DNA of 31,459 bases from NCBI GenBank assembly GCA_038078755.1, contig JBBTSQ010000017.1, positions 1-31,459 on the forward strand, given 5' to 3'. Shown here one piece after another: positions 22,236-29,667 of this stretch (its first letter is position 1; each line of letters begins with the position of its first letter). This DNA comes from JBBTSQ01 sp038078755 (GTDB lineage Bacteria > Patescibacteriota > Minisyncoccia > Phycocordibacterales > JBAYGS01). The position numbers and the translations under genes are program-made. The notes under the pieces were generated by a model. The model was not told the DNA's origin and made no database searches. It worked only from the letters and a program-made list of their open reading frames with translations.

Positions 22236-23303
22236 ATGATTAAAAAACATCTCGAAAAACTATACTCCCTGCTCTCTCATGATATTGGGATTGATTTAGG
22301 CACGGCAAATACCCTCCTGTATCTACGGGGCAAGGGCATTGTGATCAATGAACCGTCTGTGGTGGCCGTCAATAGTAAAACCGGTCGCGTGGTCGCGGTA
22401 GGAAAAGAAGCCAAACAAATGCTCGGCCGAACACCCGCCCATATCACCGCCGTGAGACCGCTTGTCGATGGAGTCATTTCCGATTTCGAAGTAACCGAAG
22501 AGATGATCTTGTACTTGATGAATAAATGCCAACGCGAACACAAAAAAATGTTTGGTCCGCGCGTCGTTGTCGGCGTCCCTTCGGGAGTCACCAATGTTGA
22601 AACTCGAGCCGTGCGTGACGCCACCCGAAATGCCGGCGCGCGAGAAGTGTTTGTTGTAGAACAGCCGATGGCGGGCGCCATCGGTATACGGCTTCCGGTG
22701 ATGGAACCGGTGGGTACTATGGTGATCGATATCGGCGGAGGAACCACCGATATCGCAGTGATTTCTCTTGGCGGTATTGTCCGTTCAAAAAACTTGAAAA
22801 TCGCCGGGGATAAATTAAACAATGACATCATCTCGTATATTCGAAGTGAGTTTAAAATTTTAATCGGTGAAAAAACTGCCGAAGAAGTAAAGATTGCTAT
22901 CGGCGTAGTGATGCCGGGCAGACCACCTCTTGAGATGGCCATTCGTGGGCGAGATTTGGTTACCGGCCTCCCTCGCGAGGTGGTCATTACTGATGCCGAT
23001 ATTCGAGAAGCAATGGCGCAGTCAATTGATACCCTAGTCGAATCTGTCAAACAGGTGCTCGAGACAACGCCACCCGAAATCCTGGCAGATGTGATGCAAC
23101 GAGGAGTTTATTTGGTGGGTGGGGGAGCGCTCATTAAAGGTCTGGATGCCCTCCTGCATGAATTTTTAAAAATCCCCGTGCATGTCTCCGATGATCCCCT
23201 GACAGCTATCGCGCGGGGGACTGGTATCATTTTGGAAGATTTAGAAACATTTCGTGAGGTGTTAATCGAAGACGACGACCATGACCTACCTCTTAAAAAC
23301 TAA
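22236..23303 (+). CDS. mreB: rod-shape protein MreB
   Basis: Bacterial actin that forms membrane-associated filaments and guides the wall elongation machinery. 355 residues, usual family length. Phosphate-1 motif IDLGTANT (19-26) and the phosphate-2 and adenosine motifs, DIGGGTTDIAV (165-175) and LVGGGALIKGLD near the C-terminus, are intact. The N-terminal MIKKHLEKLYSLL is basic and amphipathic and may be the membrane-binding helix. The start is ATG 22236, 6 nt after proS. The end overlaps mreC by 23 bp, so translation is probably coupled. Confidence 0.97.
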   Translation: MIKKHLEKLYSLLSHDIGIDLGTANTLLYLRGKGIVINEPSVVAVNSKTGRVVAVGKEAKQMLGRTPAHITAVRPLVDGVISDFEVTEEMILYLMNKCQREHKKMFGPRVVVGVPSGVTNVETRAVRDATRNAGAREVFVVEQPMAGAIGIRLPVMEPVGTMVIDIGGGTTDIAVISLGGIVRSKNLKIAGDKLNNDIISYIRSEFKILIGEKTAEEVKIAIGVVMPGRPPLEMAIRGRDLVTGLPREVVITDADIREAMAQSIDTLVESVKQVLETTPPEILADVMQRGVYLVGGGALIKGLDALLHEFLKIPVHVSDDPLTAIARGTGIILEDLETFREVLIEDDDHDLPLKN

Positions 23304-24069
23304 ACGTCAGCGCGGTCGAGACACGAGATTATTTTTCATTGTGTGTGGCTTGGTGATTCTCATATTTCTTGCGTACAAACCACTATCTCGAGTATTGGTG
23401 TTTATTGGCGGTCCAATATGGAACGCTTCCCAAGCATTACGCGCCACTAAAGAGACGTTATGGAGCACCCTATCATCAAAAAAGGACTTGCTTCTTGCGC
23501 ATCAGACACTGGAACAAAATGTAGATCAGTTCACTGAAATCGTAGCCGAAGTGTCTATGCTTCGGGAAGAAAACGCCGGTTTAAAAGATATGCTCGGTAG
23601 AACACCCACCAAGAAACGTCTCCTATCGGCAGTCTTGGGCAACCCCGCACAAACACCCTACGACACGCTACTCATCGATGTTGGCAGTACCTATGGTGTC
23701 ACCTCCGGAGCAAAAGTGTCGGTGCGCGAATCAGTCATCGGCACAGTCACCGAAGTAACTCCAAAATGGTCCAGAGTCCGGCTCCTATCATCTCCCAACG
23801 AAGAGCATGTAGTGATTATCGGCAAAACAAAAGTAACCGCTCTCGCCACAGGGCGGGGTAGTGGTAATTTTGACGCACGACTGCCCCGAGAGCTTGATGT
23901 GTCCATCAACGATACGGTGACATTTCCGGAACTGAACAAACAAGTGCTCGCAGTCGTGGAGGCAATCGAAGTTACCCCCAACGATTCATTCCAGAGAATT
24001 TTATTTAAAAGCCCCATCAATATTGCCGAGATCCGTTTTGTCGAGGTCGATATGAATATTGATCGCTAA
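23281..24069 (+). CDS. mreC: rod-shape protein MreC
   Basis: Links MreB filaments to the periplasmic/external wall synthesis enzymes such as PBP2. 262 residues: a short basic cytoplasmic tail, one membrane helix (~17-35, FFIVCGLVILIFLAY), a coiled coil (~55-95, ending AEVSMLREENAGLKDML), and a beta domain with LIDVGSTYGVTSGAKV and GTVTEVTPKWSRVRLLS, typical of the family. The start is ATG 23281, inside the mreB 3' end. The stop lies 7 nt before the mreD-like ATG. Confidence 0.92.
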   Translation: MTYLLKTKRQRGRDTRLFFIVCGLVILIFLAYKPLSRVLVFIGGPIWNASQALRATKETLWSTLSSKKDLLLAHQTLEQNVDQFTEIVAEVSMLREENAGLKDMLGRTPTKKRLLSAVLGNPAQTPYDTLLIDVGSTYGVTSGAKVSVRESVIGTVTEVTPKWSRVRLLSSPNEEHVVIIGKTKVTALATGRGSGNFDARLPRELDVSINDTVTFPELNKQVLAVVEAIEVTPNDSFQRILFKSPINIAEIRFVEVDMNIDR

Positions 24070-24076
24070 CACCGCT

Positions 24077-24355
24077 ATGTCCAATCATATACCACCTACC
24101 ACAATCGTCCGAATAGCTGTATCACTCGTGCTCGGCCTAGGCATCTTTACTACCCATTGGATGATACTGCTTCCCATACTATTACTGTCGCTGTGGTTTT
24201 TTGCCCCATACCAAGAAGCGGCAGTGCTCGTCGCGCTCTATACCATACTCTACCACTACGGAAATCAGTCCATGATTTGGCTTATTGCACCCACCACCAT
24301 TACCTTGATCATCATACCCGTGCTGGCATATATACGGGAACGGATACGGGTGTAA
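24077..24355 (+). CDS. mreD: small membrane protein in the mreD position
   Basis: 92 residues, nearly all hydrophobic, with three predicted helices (~15-30, 32-50 and 64-86). It sits between mreC and the PBP2 gene, where mreD is normally found, and is probably a minimal MreD; usual MreD is ~160 aa with five or six helices. The assignment rests on position and hydrophobicity, because MreD has few conserved residues. The start is ATG 24077, 7 nt after the mreC stop; an upstream TTG at 24059 is less likely. Confidence 0.65.
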   Translation: MSNHIPPTTIVRIAVSLVLGLGIFTTHWMILLPILLLSLWFFAPYQEAAVLVALYTILYHYGNQSMIWLIAPTTITLIIIPVLAYIRERIRV

Positions 24356-24368
24356 TGCCATCCTGTAG

Positions 24369-24377
24369 TATGATAGT
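24369..24377 (+). promoter_or_regulatory. possible -10 box inside the mre cluster
   Basis: TATGAT (24369-24374) overlaps GATAGT (24372-24377), the latter ending 6 nt before the mrdA ATG. It may give mrdA separate expression from mreBCD. Confidence 0.3.
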
Positions 24378-24383
24378 CAGTAT

Positions 24384-26096
24384 ATGTTTTCTTTTCCACG
24401 GATATTAAAAAAGATGTTTCGCGGGACATCCCGAAGTGGAGAAATTGATCCCCACGAGATATTGCTTGATTCTCGTAATCTGCCTGAATTCGATGTGCAT
24501 CAATTTGAAGGTCGTATTGAACGGCCGATCTCTCGAATCGCCATCTGGTCAGTCGGCATCTTTTTTATTATCGCGGTGGGCATTTTTAGCTACCGAACAT
24601 GGGACCTCCAGATCAGCAACGGCGCCACCTATGTCGAGAAGGGCGAGAAAAATCGCTTGCGCCACTCACTCATCTTTGCTTCCCGTGGTGTGATATATGA
24701 TCGCAACAACACTCTTTTGGCGTGGAATAGCGTGAACCCAAACAATCCGGATGTCGCCAACCGAGAATATCTTGACGTGGCAGGAATTGGAAATCTAGTT
24801 GGCTATGTTAAATATCCAACGAAAGATAAGACTGGTTTTTATTTTCGGGAAGATTTCGTAGGACTCGATGGTGTGGAAAAAGCTTTCAATGACTCGCTTG
24901 TCGGAAAAAATGGACTAAAATTGACCGAAACTGCCGCACTCGGAACTATCACCGCCGAAAATCAAGCAAAACCCGCCACTGAAGGTCTACCACTGACACT
25001 AGCAATCGATGTCCGATTGCAAAGCGCCTTATTTTCTTTTATTCAATCGACCGCCCACGAAGTGGGATTTTCTGGTGGTGCCGGCGTGTTGATGGATGTA
25101 TACAGCGGTGAACTCCTCGCAATAACCACCTATCCCGAATATAATTCAAAAATTTTGACAGACGGGATCGATAACAAAAAAATAACCGCTTATACAAAAG
25201 ATAAAAACCAGCCTTTTCTAAACCGAGCGATAGACGGTCTCTACACGCCGGGGTCAATCGTCAAACCATTCGTGGCGCTTGGCGCGTTGAGTGAATCGAT
25301 TATTCGTCCTGAAAAAGAAATTATCAGCACCGGCTCGATTTCCATTCAAAGTCCTTACAACCCCGATGTCACTTCGGTATTCACCGACTGGAAAGCTCAT
25401 GGAGCGGTAGATATGCGAAAAGCCTTGGCAGTATCGTCGAACGTTTATTTTTATGAAGTGGGTGGGGGATTTGAAGGTCAACGAGGCCTCGGTATCACCA
25501 AACTGGAAAAATATTTTCGACTATTCGGATTCGGTGAACCAATTGCCGGTGATATGTTTACCGGTACCAGCGGGATCATCCCTAATCCTGATTGGAAAAA
25601 GAAAAATTTTGACGGGGAAGAGTGGCGTCTTGGTGATACCTACTATACCGCAATTGGGCAGTACGGTTTTCAGGCAACCCCACTGCAAGCCGTTCGGGCG
25701 GTAGCAACTATCGCCAACGATGGTGTGCTACTGACACCAGTGATCACCCGACTTGGGCAAGAAGAAGCGACCATTGCCGACACAGTACCCATTGCCACAG
25801 AGCATATCCGCATCGTCAAAGAGGGGATGCGTGACGGGGTACTTATTGGCACAGCAAAAGGATTGAATAATCCTCAAGTCACTATCGCCGCAAAGACCGG
25901 TACTGCAGAACTTGGTGTATCCAAAGAAAAAGTCAACTCGTGGGTTATCGGCTTCTTCCCCTACGAAAATCCCCGCTATGCATTTGCAGTAACCATGGAA
26001 AAAGGTTCTCGCAACAATGTCATTGGCGCGCTCTACGTCGTCAGACAATTCATTGAATGGATGGCAGTCAATACGCCAGAGTATTTGGAGAAATGA
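24384..26096 (+). CDS. mrdA: penicillin-binding protein 2 (elongation transpeptidase)
   Basis: Class B transpeptidase that cross-links peptidoglycan during elongation, partner of RodA and MreC. 570 residues: cytoplasmic ~1-50, one membrane helix (~53-69), dimerisation/pedestal region with RGVIYDRNNTLLAWN (101-115), then the transpeptidase domain. Active-site motifs: SIVK (Ser291, Lys294), SSN (351-353) and KTG (504-506, in AAKTGTAELG). The pedestal is shorter than in E. coli PBP2 (633 aa). It closes the mre cluster; rodA, often adjacent, is not here, and a hairpin follows. FtsI is excluded because a separate ftsI begins at 30873 in the division cluster. Confidence 0.94.
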   Translation: MFSFPRILKKMFRGTSRSGEIDPHEILLDSRNLPEFDVHQFEGRIERPISRIAIWSVGIFFIIAVGIFSYRTWDLQISNGATYVEKGEKNRLRHSLIFASRGVIYDRNNTLLAWNSVNPNNPDVANREYLDVAGIGNLVGYVKYPTKDKTGFYFREDFVGLDGVEKAFNDSLVGKNGLKLTETAALGTITAENQAKPATEGLPLTLAIDVRLQSALFSFIQSTAHEVGFSGGAGVLMDVYSGELLAITTYPEYNSKILTDGIDNKKITAYTKDKNQPFLNRAIDGLYTPGSIVKPFVALGALSESIIRPEKEIISTGSISIQSPYNPDVTSVFTDWKAHGAVDMRKALAVSSNVYFYEVGGGFEGQRGLGITKLEKYFRLFGFGEPIAGDMFTGTSGIIPNPDWKKKNFDGEEWRLGDTYYTAIGQYGFQATPLQAVRAVATIANDGVLLTPVITRLGQEEATIADTVPIATEHIRIVKEGMRDGVLIGTAKGLNNPQVTIAAKTGTAELGVSKEKVNSWVIGFFPYENPRYAFAVTMEKGSRNNVIGALYVVRQFIEWMAVNTPEYLEK

Positions 26097-26133
26097 GAAT
26101 GGGAGTATGCTCCCTAATTTTTAGGGGATTTAG

Positions 26134-26213
26134 TCTAACGGCTCACTCCGACGTAGCCCTTCGGAGTGAGCCGTTGATTCTGTGGGATGGCTTCATTGAG
26201 CCATATTTTAAGA
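26134..26213. repeat. AACGGCTCA-family hairpin repeat after mrdA
   Basis: A 15-bp perfect stem, AACGGCTCACTCCGA with its complement (26137-26151 with 26161-26175), has a 9-nt loop, followed by a smaller ATGGCT/AGCCAT hairpin (26187-26192 with 26199-26204) and TTTTAAG. It probably also ends the mrdA transcript. Confidence 0.65.
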
Positions 26214-26262
26214 AAAAAGACTCGATAGATCCGCACAGCCTTCCACTAAGGCAATACGAGGG

Positions 26263-26290
26263 TTGACTTACCCATAAAAATGATTATACT
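26263..26290 (+). promoter_or_regulatory. greA promoter
   Basis: TTGACT (26263-26268) and TATACT (26285-26290) are 16 bp apart. The start near 26297 leaves a ~20-nt leader before the ATG at 26317. Confidence 0.7.
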
Positions 26291-26316
26291 TGCGCCATAG
26301 TGATACTAACCAATAT

Positions 26317-26784
26317 ATGAACACCCAAAGCGAATATCTTACCAAAGAAAAATTTGACGAGTTGACCCACGAACTTGAGGAATTGAAGCACACCAAACGC
26401 AAACAGGTTGCGGAAAATTTGGAGTCCGCAAAATCGCTCGGCGATCTATCTGAAAATGCCGAATACCAGGAGGCCCGCGAAATGCAGGCAACTATCGAAG
26501 ATCGCATTCGCAAGATTGAGACGATTTTGCAAGATGCTAAGATTGTTTCTTTTCATCACACTGATAAGGTAGAAATCGGATCAACTGTCACGGTGCGAAA
26601 AGTTGGTGATAAAACAACAAAGGTGTGGAAAATTGTCGGCTCTGAAGAAACCAACATGGCGCAGGGTAAGCTTTCAAATCGTTCACCGTTTGGCACCGCT
26701 TTGATGGGAAAGAAAAAGGGGGATGAGGTGTCATTTAAATCTCCGACGGGGGTGATACAGTATACCGTCGTCTCCATCGAGTAG
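26317..26784 (+). CDS. greA: transcription elongation factor GreA
   Basis: Enters the RNA polymerase secondary channel and stimulates cleavage of backtracked RNA. 155 residues, the usual length. The N-terminal ~75 residues form the coiled coil with the acidic tip LGDLSENAEYQEA (41-53). The C-terminal FKBP-like domain shows VEIGSTVTVRKVGD and SNRSPFGTALMGKKKGDEV. The start is ATG 26317 (MNTQSEYLT); an in-frame TTG at 26290 lies within the -10 box and is rejected. Single-gene. Confidence 0.96.
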   Translation: MNTQSEYLTKEKFDELTHELEELKHTKRKQVAENLESAKSLGDLSENAEYQEAREMQATIEDRIRKIETILQDAKIVSFHHTDKVEIGSTVTVRKVGDKTTKVWKIVGSEETNMAQGKLSNRSPFGTALMGKKKGDEVSFKSPTGVIQYTVVSIE

Positions 26785-26790
26785 ATACTC

Positions 26791-26890
26791 GCGAGGCAAT
26801 TCAATAAAAATGCACGGATATTTTCTTGCTAGAAAATTCCTCGAGCTCACGCCGTCGCGCTCGCTAGGCATTTTTATCGAACAGCCTCGC
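26791..26890. repeat. hairpin element downstream of greA
   Basis: Outer arms GCGAGGC/GCCTCGC (26791-26797 with 26884-26890) and inner arms ATAAAAATGC/GCATTTTTAT (26804-26813 with 26868-26877) enclose ATTTTCT/AGAAAAT (26820-26826 with 26831-26837). This is a ~100-bp nested inverted-repeat element, possibly also ending greA. Its form resembles the elements at 17083 and 28878. Confidence 0.5.
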
Positions 26891-26991
26891 TCGCTATTGA
26901 TGGGATTCCACCACTTTATAGCCCAATAGGTTTCTTCTTGCTTACTGTTGGTTGTGATTTTTAAAGGGGAATCATTTTCTCCATGCTTTAT

Positions 26992-27015
26992 ACTTCATAC
27001 TTTTTACGTTATACT
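26992..27015 (+). promoter_or_regulatory. lysS promoter cassette
   Basis: ACTTTTTACGTTATACTTCC occurs here exactly as before trpS, preceded by TTTATACTTCAT. TATACT (27010-27015) ends 7 nt before the ATG at 27023. Confidence 0.6.
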
Positions 27016-27022
27016 TCCCCCT

Positions 27023-28609
27023 ATGCTCTGGGCTGATGCTATTGTTGAACAAATCAAGATTCGTTGCGCAGACAAACTCTTGGCCGGTAAGCCAATTGTT
27101 ATTCGTGATGAGAAGACGTTGTCGGGCCGAGTGCATATCGGCTCGCTTCGAGGCGTGGCAATTCACGGTATGATTGCGGAGGTCTTGGCCGAAGAAAAAT
27201 TACCACACACTTTTTTATTTGAATTCAATGATTTTGATCCGATGGATGGTCTCCCGGTCTATCTCGATGAGAAAATATTTACTCCACACATGGGCAAGCC
27301 ATTGTGTGATGTACCACCTCCAGACAATACGGCTAAGAATTATGCCGAGTATTTTGGCAGTGAATTTGCGGGGGTGATCAAAGAGATCGGGTATACCCCG
27401 ACCCACTATCGATCAAGTGATTTATACCGTTCAGGAAAATATAATGAGGTTATAAAGATCAGTCTTGAAAAGGCAGGCGTAATTCGTGAAATCTACCAGC
27501 GGGTTTCTGGTGCGGTGAAAAATCCCGACTGGCTCCCATTGTCGGTACGCTGTGAGAGTTGTGGCAAGATCGGTAGTACCCAAGCGTCTGATTGGAATGG
27601 CGAGACCGTAGAATACACCTGCGGGGATTTTGTGGAGTGGGCAAAAGGCTGTGGCAAGACAGGCCGGGTATCTCCCTTTGATGGCAAGGCCAAGCTTCCG
27701 TGGAAGGTGGAATGGGCAGCAAAGTTTACCGTGCTCGATGTGGATGTTGAGGGTGGGGGCAAGGATCACTCGACACGAGGTGGTTCTCGAGATATTGCAG
27801 ATACTATCTCTCGCGAAGTATTTAAGCGTGAACCGCCGATCAATATCCCATATGAATTTGTACAAGTTGGTGGCGCAAAAATGTCGTCCTCAAAAGGTGC
27901 AGGTGCTTCGTCTCGAGAGGTTGCAGATTTGTTGCCACCGGAGATGGTACGGACACTTTTGTTGCAAAAAGAGCCACAGCGAACGGTAGAGTTTAAACCT
28001 GATGGCGACACAGTGCCGATTCTCTATGACAGCTATGATCGTTTCGCGAAGAATTTTTGGACCGGAAATACTGATGATTTTGCTCGACTGTTTCCATTTC
28101 TGCAACCACCACAGCTCCGCAAAGATTTCTTAGAAAAAAGAGTACTAGCGCGTTTTTCAAATGTGGCATTTTTGGTACAAATGCCTCATTTACAACTCCC
28201 CGATGAAATTGAAAAACTAGAAGATGTGAAATTGGATAAACGGGATAGGGAAGAGCTCGATCGTCGTGCGGGTTGTGCCAAACGGTGGCTTTCAGGCTAC
28301 GCTCCGGAAAATTATAAATTCGAAATTCAGAAGACGGCGCCTACAGGAGTAAAGAATTTTAGTGTTGTACAAAAAGATGCGCTTAAATCTCTGTTGGCTT
28401 ATGTCGAAAAACAAACCACTCTCGATGGTCAGCTTTTGCACACCGAACTCCACGAAATGAAAACCCGATGTGGTATTTCTCCAAAAGAATTGTTCGAAGC
28501 GATTTATACCAGTTTTTTAGGAAAAACATCAGGACCTAAGGCTGGTTGGTTTTTGAGTGTACTCGACAAGCAATTCTTAATTCAGAGGCTCAAAGAGGTG
28601 ACTGTGTAG
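27023..28609 (+). CDS. lysS: lysyl-tRNA synthetase, class I
   Basis: Charges tRNA-Lys. 528 residues with class I signatures: RVHIGSLRG (HIGS, 38-41) and AKMSSSKG (KMSSS, 286-290). This is the class I type found in archaea and some bacteria, unrelated to the class II LysRS of most bacteria. A Cys-rich stretch (Cys177, 180, 200, 210; CESCG, YTCGD, GCGKTG) fits a zinc site, and LDVDVEGGGKDHSTRGG is typical of the family. The C-terminal ~200 residues form the helical anticodon-binding cage. The start is ATG 27023 (MLWADAIVEQ), just behind TATACT; an in-frame GTG start at 26948 would translate the promoter and is rejected. Confidence 0.96.
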   Translation: MLWADAIVEQIKIRCADKLLAGKPIVIRDEKTLSGRVHIGSLRGVAIHGMIAEVLAEEKLPHTFLFEFNDFDPMDGLPVYLDEKIFTPHMGKPLCDVPPPDNTAKNYAEYFGSEFAGVIKEIGYTPTHYRSSDLYRSGKYNEVIKISLEKAGVIREIYQRVSGAVKNPDWLPLSVRCESCGKIGSTQASDWNGETVEYTCGDFVEWAKGCGKTGRVSPFDGKAKLPWKVEWAAKFTVLDVDVEGGGKDHSTRGGSRDIADTISREVFKREPPINIPYEFVQVGGAKMSSSKGAGASSREVADLLPPEMVRTLLLQKEPQRTVEFKPDGDTVPILYDSYDRFAKNFWTGNTDDFARLFPFLQPPQLRKDFLEKRVLARFSNVAFLVQMPHLQLPDEIEKLEDVKLDKRDREELDRRAGCAKRWLSGYAPENYKFEIQKTAPTGVKNFSVVQKDALKSLLAYVEKQTTLDGQLLHTELHEMKTRCGISPKELFEAIYTSFLGKTSGPKAGWFLSVLDKQFLIQRLKEVTV

Positions 28610-28628
28610 GCATCTCCTGCTGTCTTGC

Positions 28629-28646
28629 ACTACGATATATCGTAGT
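28629..28646. repeat. 18-bp perfect palindrome, copy 1
   Basis: ACTACGATATATCGTAGT. The same core is repeated at 28687-28710. It lies 20 bp after the lysS stop. Confidence 0.75.
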
Positions 28647-28686
28647 ACCGAAACGCTGTGTTCGCGAGCCGTTCAACCATCTTACT

Positions 28687-28710
28687 CGTACTACGATATA
28701 TCGTAGTACG
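28687..28710. repeat. 24-bp perfect palindrome, copy 2
   Basis: The same 18-bp core as 28629-28646, extended by CGT/ACG on the two sides, beginning 58 bp downstream of the first copy. A pair of identical dyads suggests a dimeric repressor site. Confidence 0.75.
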
Positions 28711-28725
28711 GTATATGATCCTGTG

Positions 28726-28752
28726 CCGTTTCCTTCGGGAAGCGGTTTTTTT
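28726..28752 (+). terminator. lysS intrinsic terminator
   Basis: CCGTTTCC/GGAAGCGG stem (28726-28733 with 28738-28745, one G-T pair) with a TTCG tetraloop, followed by T7. Confidence 0.9.
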
Positions 28753-28770
28753 CTTGTTTATTTTCTCTCT

Positions 28771-28821
28771 GGTCTCTTGTCTGTGTTCTGTTGTCTTATG
28801 TCTTCCCCCTGGGGATAACTC
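28771..28821 (+). repeat. dispersed repeat, longest copy
   Basis: The 26 bp at 28771-28796 match the leuS segment 10967-10992 (opposite strand) at 25 positions. The extension TGTCTTCCCCCT...TAACTC is shared with 16481-16503 at the HD gene end. It lies in the gap between lysS and the division cluster. Confidence 0.65.
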
Positions 28822-28830
28822 TGTTTGCGG

Positions 28831-28876
28831 GTGGGAGAGAGTGTTATATACTTATACTCAAGTGGGATGAAGTGGT
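28831..28876 (+). promoter_or_regulatory. dcw promoter with MraZ-box-like repeats
   Basis: Two overlapping TATACT boxes (28847-28852 and 28853-28858) are flanked by GTGGG at 28831-28835 and by GTGGG/GTGGT at 28862-28866 and 28872-28876, the latter pair 10 bp apart. MraZ is known to bind short G-rich repeats spaced about 10 bp near its own promoter, so autoregulation is likely. The leader to 29055 would be ~190 nt and contain the element at 28878. Confidence 0.45.
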
Positions 28877-28877
28877 A

Positions 28878-28999
28878 AATACTTTCTAAATCGGCGCACT
28901 TCTTTGTCGCAAGCTCCGCCCGCTCCCGCAACGTATTGCTATACGTTTTGGTCGCGGTACTCACTTGCTTCGCGAATTGCATCCGATTTAGAAAGTATT
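28878..28999. repeat. 122-bp inverted-repeat element ahead of mraZ operon
   Basis: 17-bp perfect terminal inverted repeats (28878-28894 with 28983-28999, AATACTTTCTAAATCGG) enclose 88 bp. The interior is an imperfect hairpin, with a central AACGTAT/ATACGTT (28930-28936 with 28941-28947) and a ~27-bp arm matching at 16 positions. It resembles a miniature hairpin element, or a long leader structure. Confidence 0.7.
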
Positions 29000-29054
29000 A
29001 AGACAGTATGATTGGGGAAAATCAAACTGTTCCAGCAACTAATACAAAAACACT

Positions 29055-29183
29055 ATGAAAATCATACAAAAGATCTCTCGTGTTTCTTTCGGAGGTGTGA
29101 CACTCAACGTGGTGCGCCTGCGAATGTCAGGAATCAAGCTTCGGCCGAAAGTACTCGTGTCTCGACAGACTAATTCTCGCTAA
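29055..29183 (+). CDS. small basic protein upstream of mraZ, 42 aa
   Basis: A 42-residue ORF, strongly basic (about ten Lys/Arg, almost no acidic residues): KIIQKISRVSFGGVTLN then RLRMSGIKLRPKVLVSRQ. I do not recognise it. Support for its being real is its position: it ends 2 nt before the mraZ ATG, which fits translational coupling, and it is the first ORF after the presumed dcw promoter. No Shine-Dalgarno is seen. It could bind RNA or ribosomes, judging only from charge. Confidence 0.55.
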   Translation: MKIIQKISRVSFGGVTLNVVRLRMSGIKLRPKVLVSRQTNSR

Positions 29184-29185
29184 GT

Positions 29186-29620
29186 ATGTTTATCGGCGAG
29201 TACACACATAGCATTGACGATAAGAGTCGCATTTCGCTTCCGTCGAAATTTCGAAAGGAAATGGGGAAGCGGGTAGTGATCACTCGTGGTCTCGACAACT
29301 GTCTCTTTGTGTACCCCGTACTCGCGTGGAAAAAGATTGCGGAGAAGATCGGCACCCTCGGAATGGGCCAAGCCGATACTCGTGGATTCAACCGATTTAT
29401 GTTTGCGGGAGCAGTCGAGGCGGAAGTTGATTCGATTGGTCGCGTCTTAGTCCCAGATTTTTTGAAGCAATTTGCTAATCTGTCAGAAAAAGTGGTATTT
29501 GCGGGTGTCCACGACCGAGTAGAAATGTGGAACGAAACGGTGTGGGTTGAGTATAAGAGTAAGATTGAGAAGCAGGGCGATGTCCTTGCTCAAAAATTAG
29601 GGGATTTAAATGTGTTCTAA
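29186..29620 (+). CDS. mraZ: MraZ transcriptional regulator
   Basis: DNA-binding regulator of the division and cell-wall cluster, known in other bacteria to bind repeats upstream of its own gene. 144 residues, the usual length. Two SpoVT/AbrB-like halves are visible: MFIGEYTHSIDDKSRISLPSK (1-21, first half) and AVEAEVDSIGRVLVPDFLKQ (second half), both with the family's D/S-x-x-R-x-x-x-P pattern. The start is ATG 29186, 2 nt after the 42-aa ORF. Candidate binding repeats lie at 28831-28876. It is first of the conserved order mraZ-rsmH-ftsL-ftsI. Confidence 0.96.
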   Translation: MFIGEYTHSIDDKSRISLPSKFRKEMGKRVVITRGLDNCLFVYPVLAWKKIAEKIGTLGMGQADTRGFNRFMFAGAVEAEVDSIGRVLVPDFLKQFANLSEKVVFAGVHDRVEMWNETVWVEYKSKIEKQGDVLAQKLGDLNVF

Positions 29621-29635
29621 GTATTTTTTAGAAAT

Positions 29636-29667
29636 TATAATTTAGGTCTTAGGCATTTCCCCCCCCC
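29636..29667 (+). promoter_or_regulatory. -10 box and C9 tract before rsmH
   Basis: TATAAT (29636-29641) is followed by a run of nine C (29659-29667) ending directly at the rsmH ATG. There is no Shine-Dalgarno. The -10 may be chance in an AT-rich gap. Confidence 0.3.

Noticed and set aside
24436..24693. Alternative frames within mrdA, rsmH, lysS and mreB on both strands
   Set aside because: They lie inside genes with intact family motifs and carry no features of their own.
28629..28710. CRISPR-like pair of repeats
   Set aside because: Only two copies, each fully palindromic, with no leader and no cas genes.
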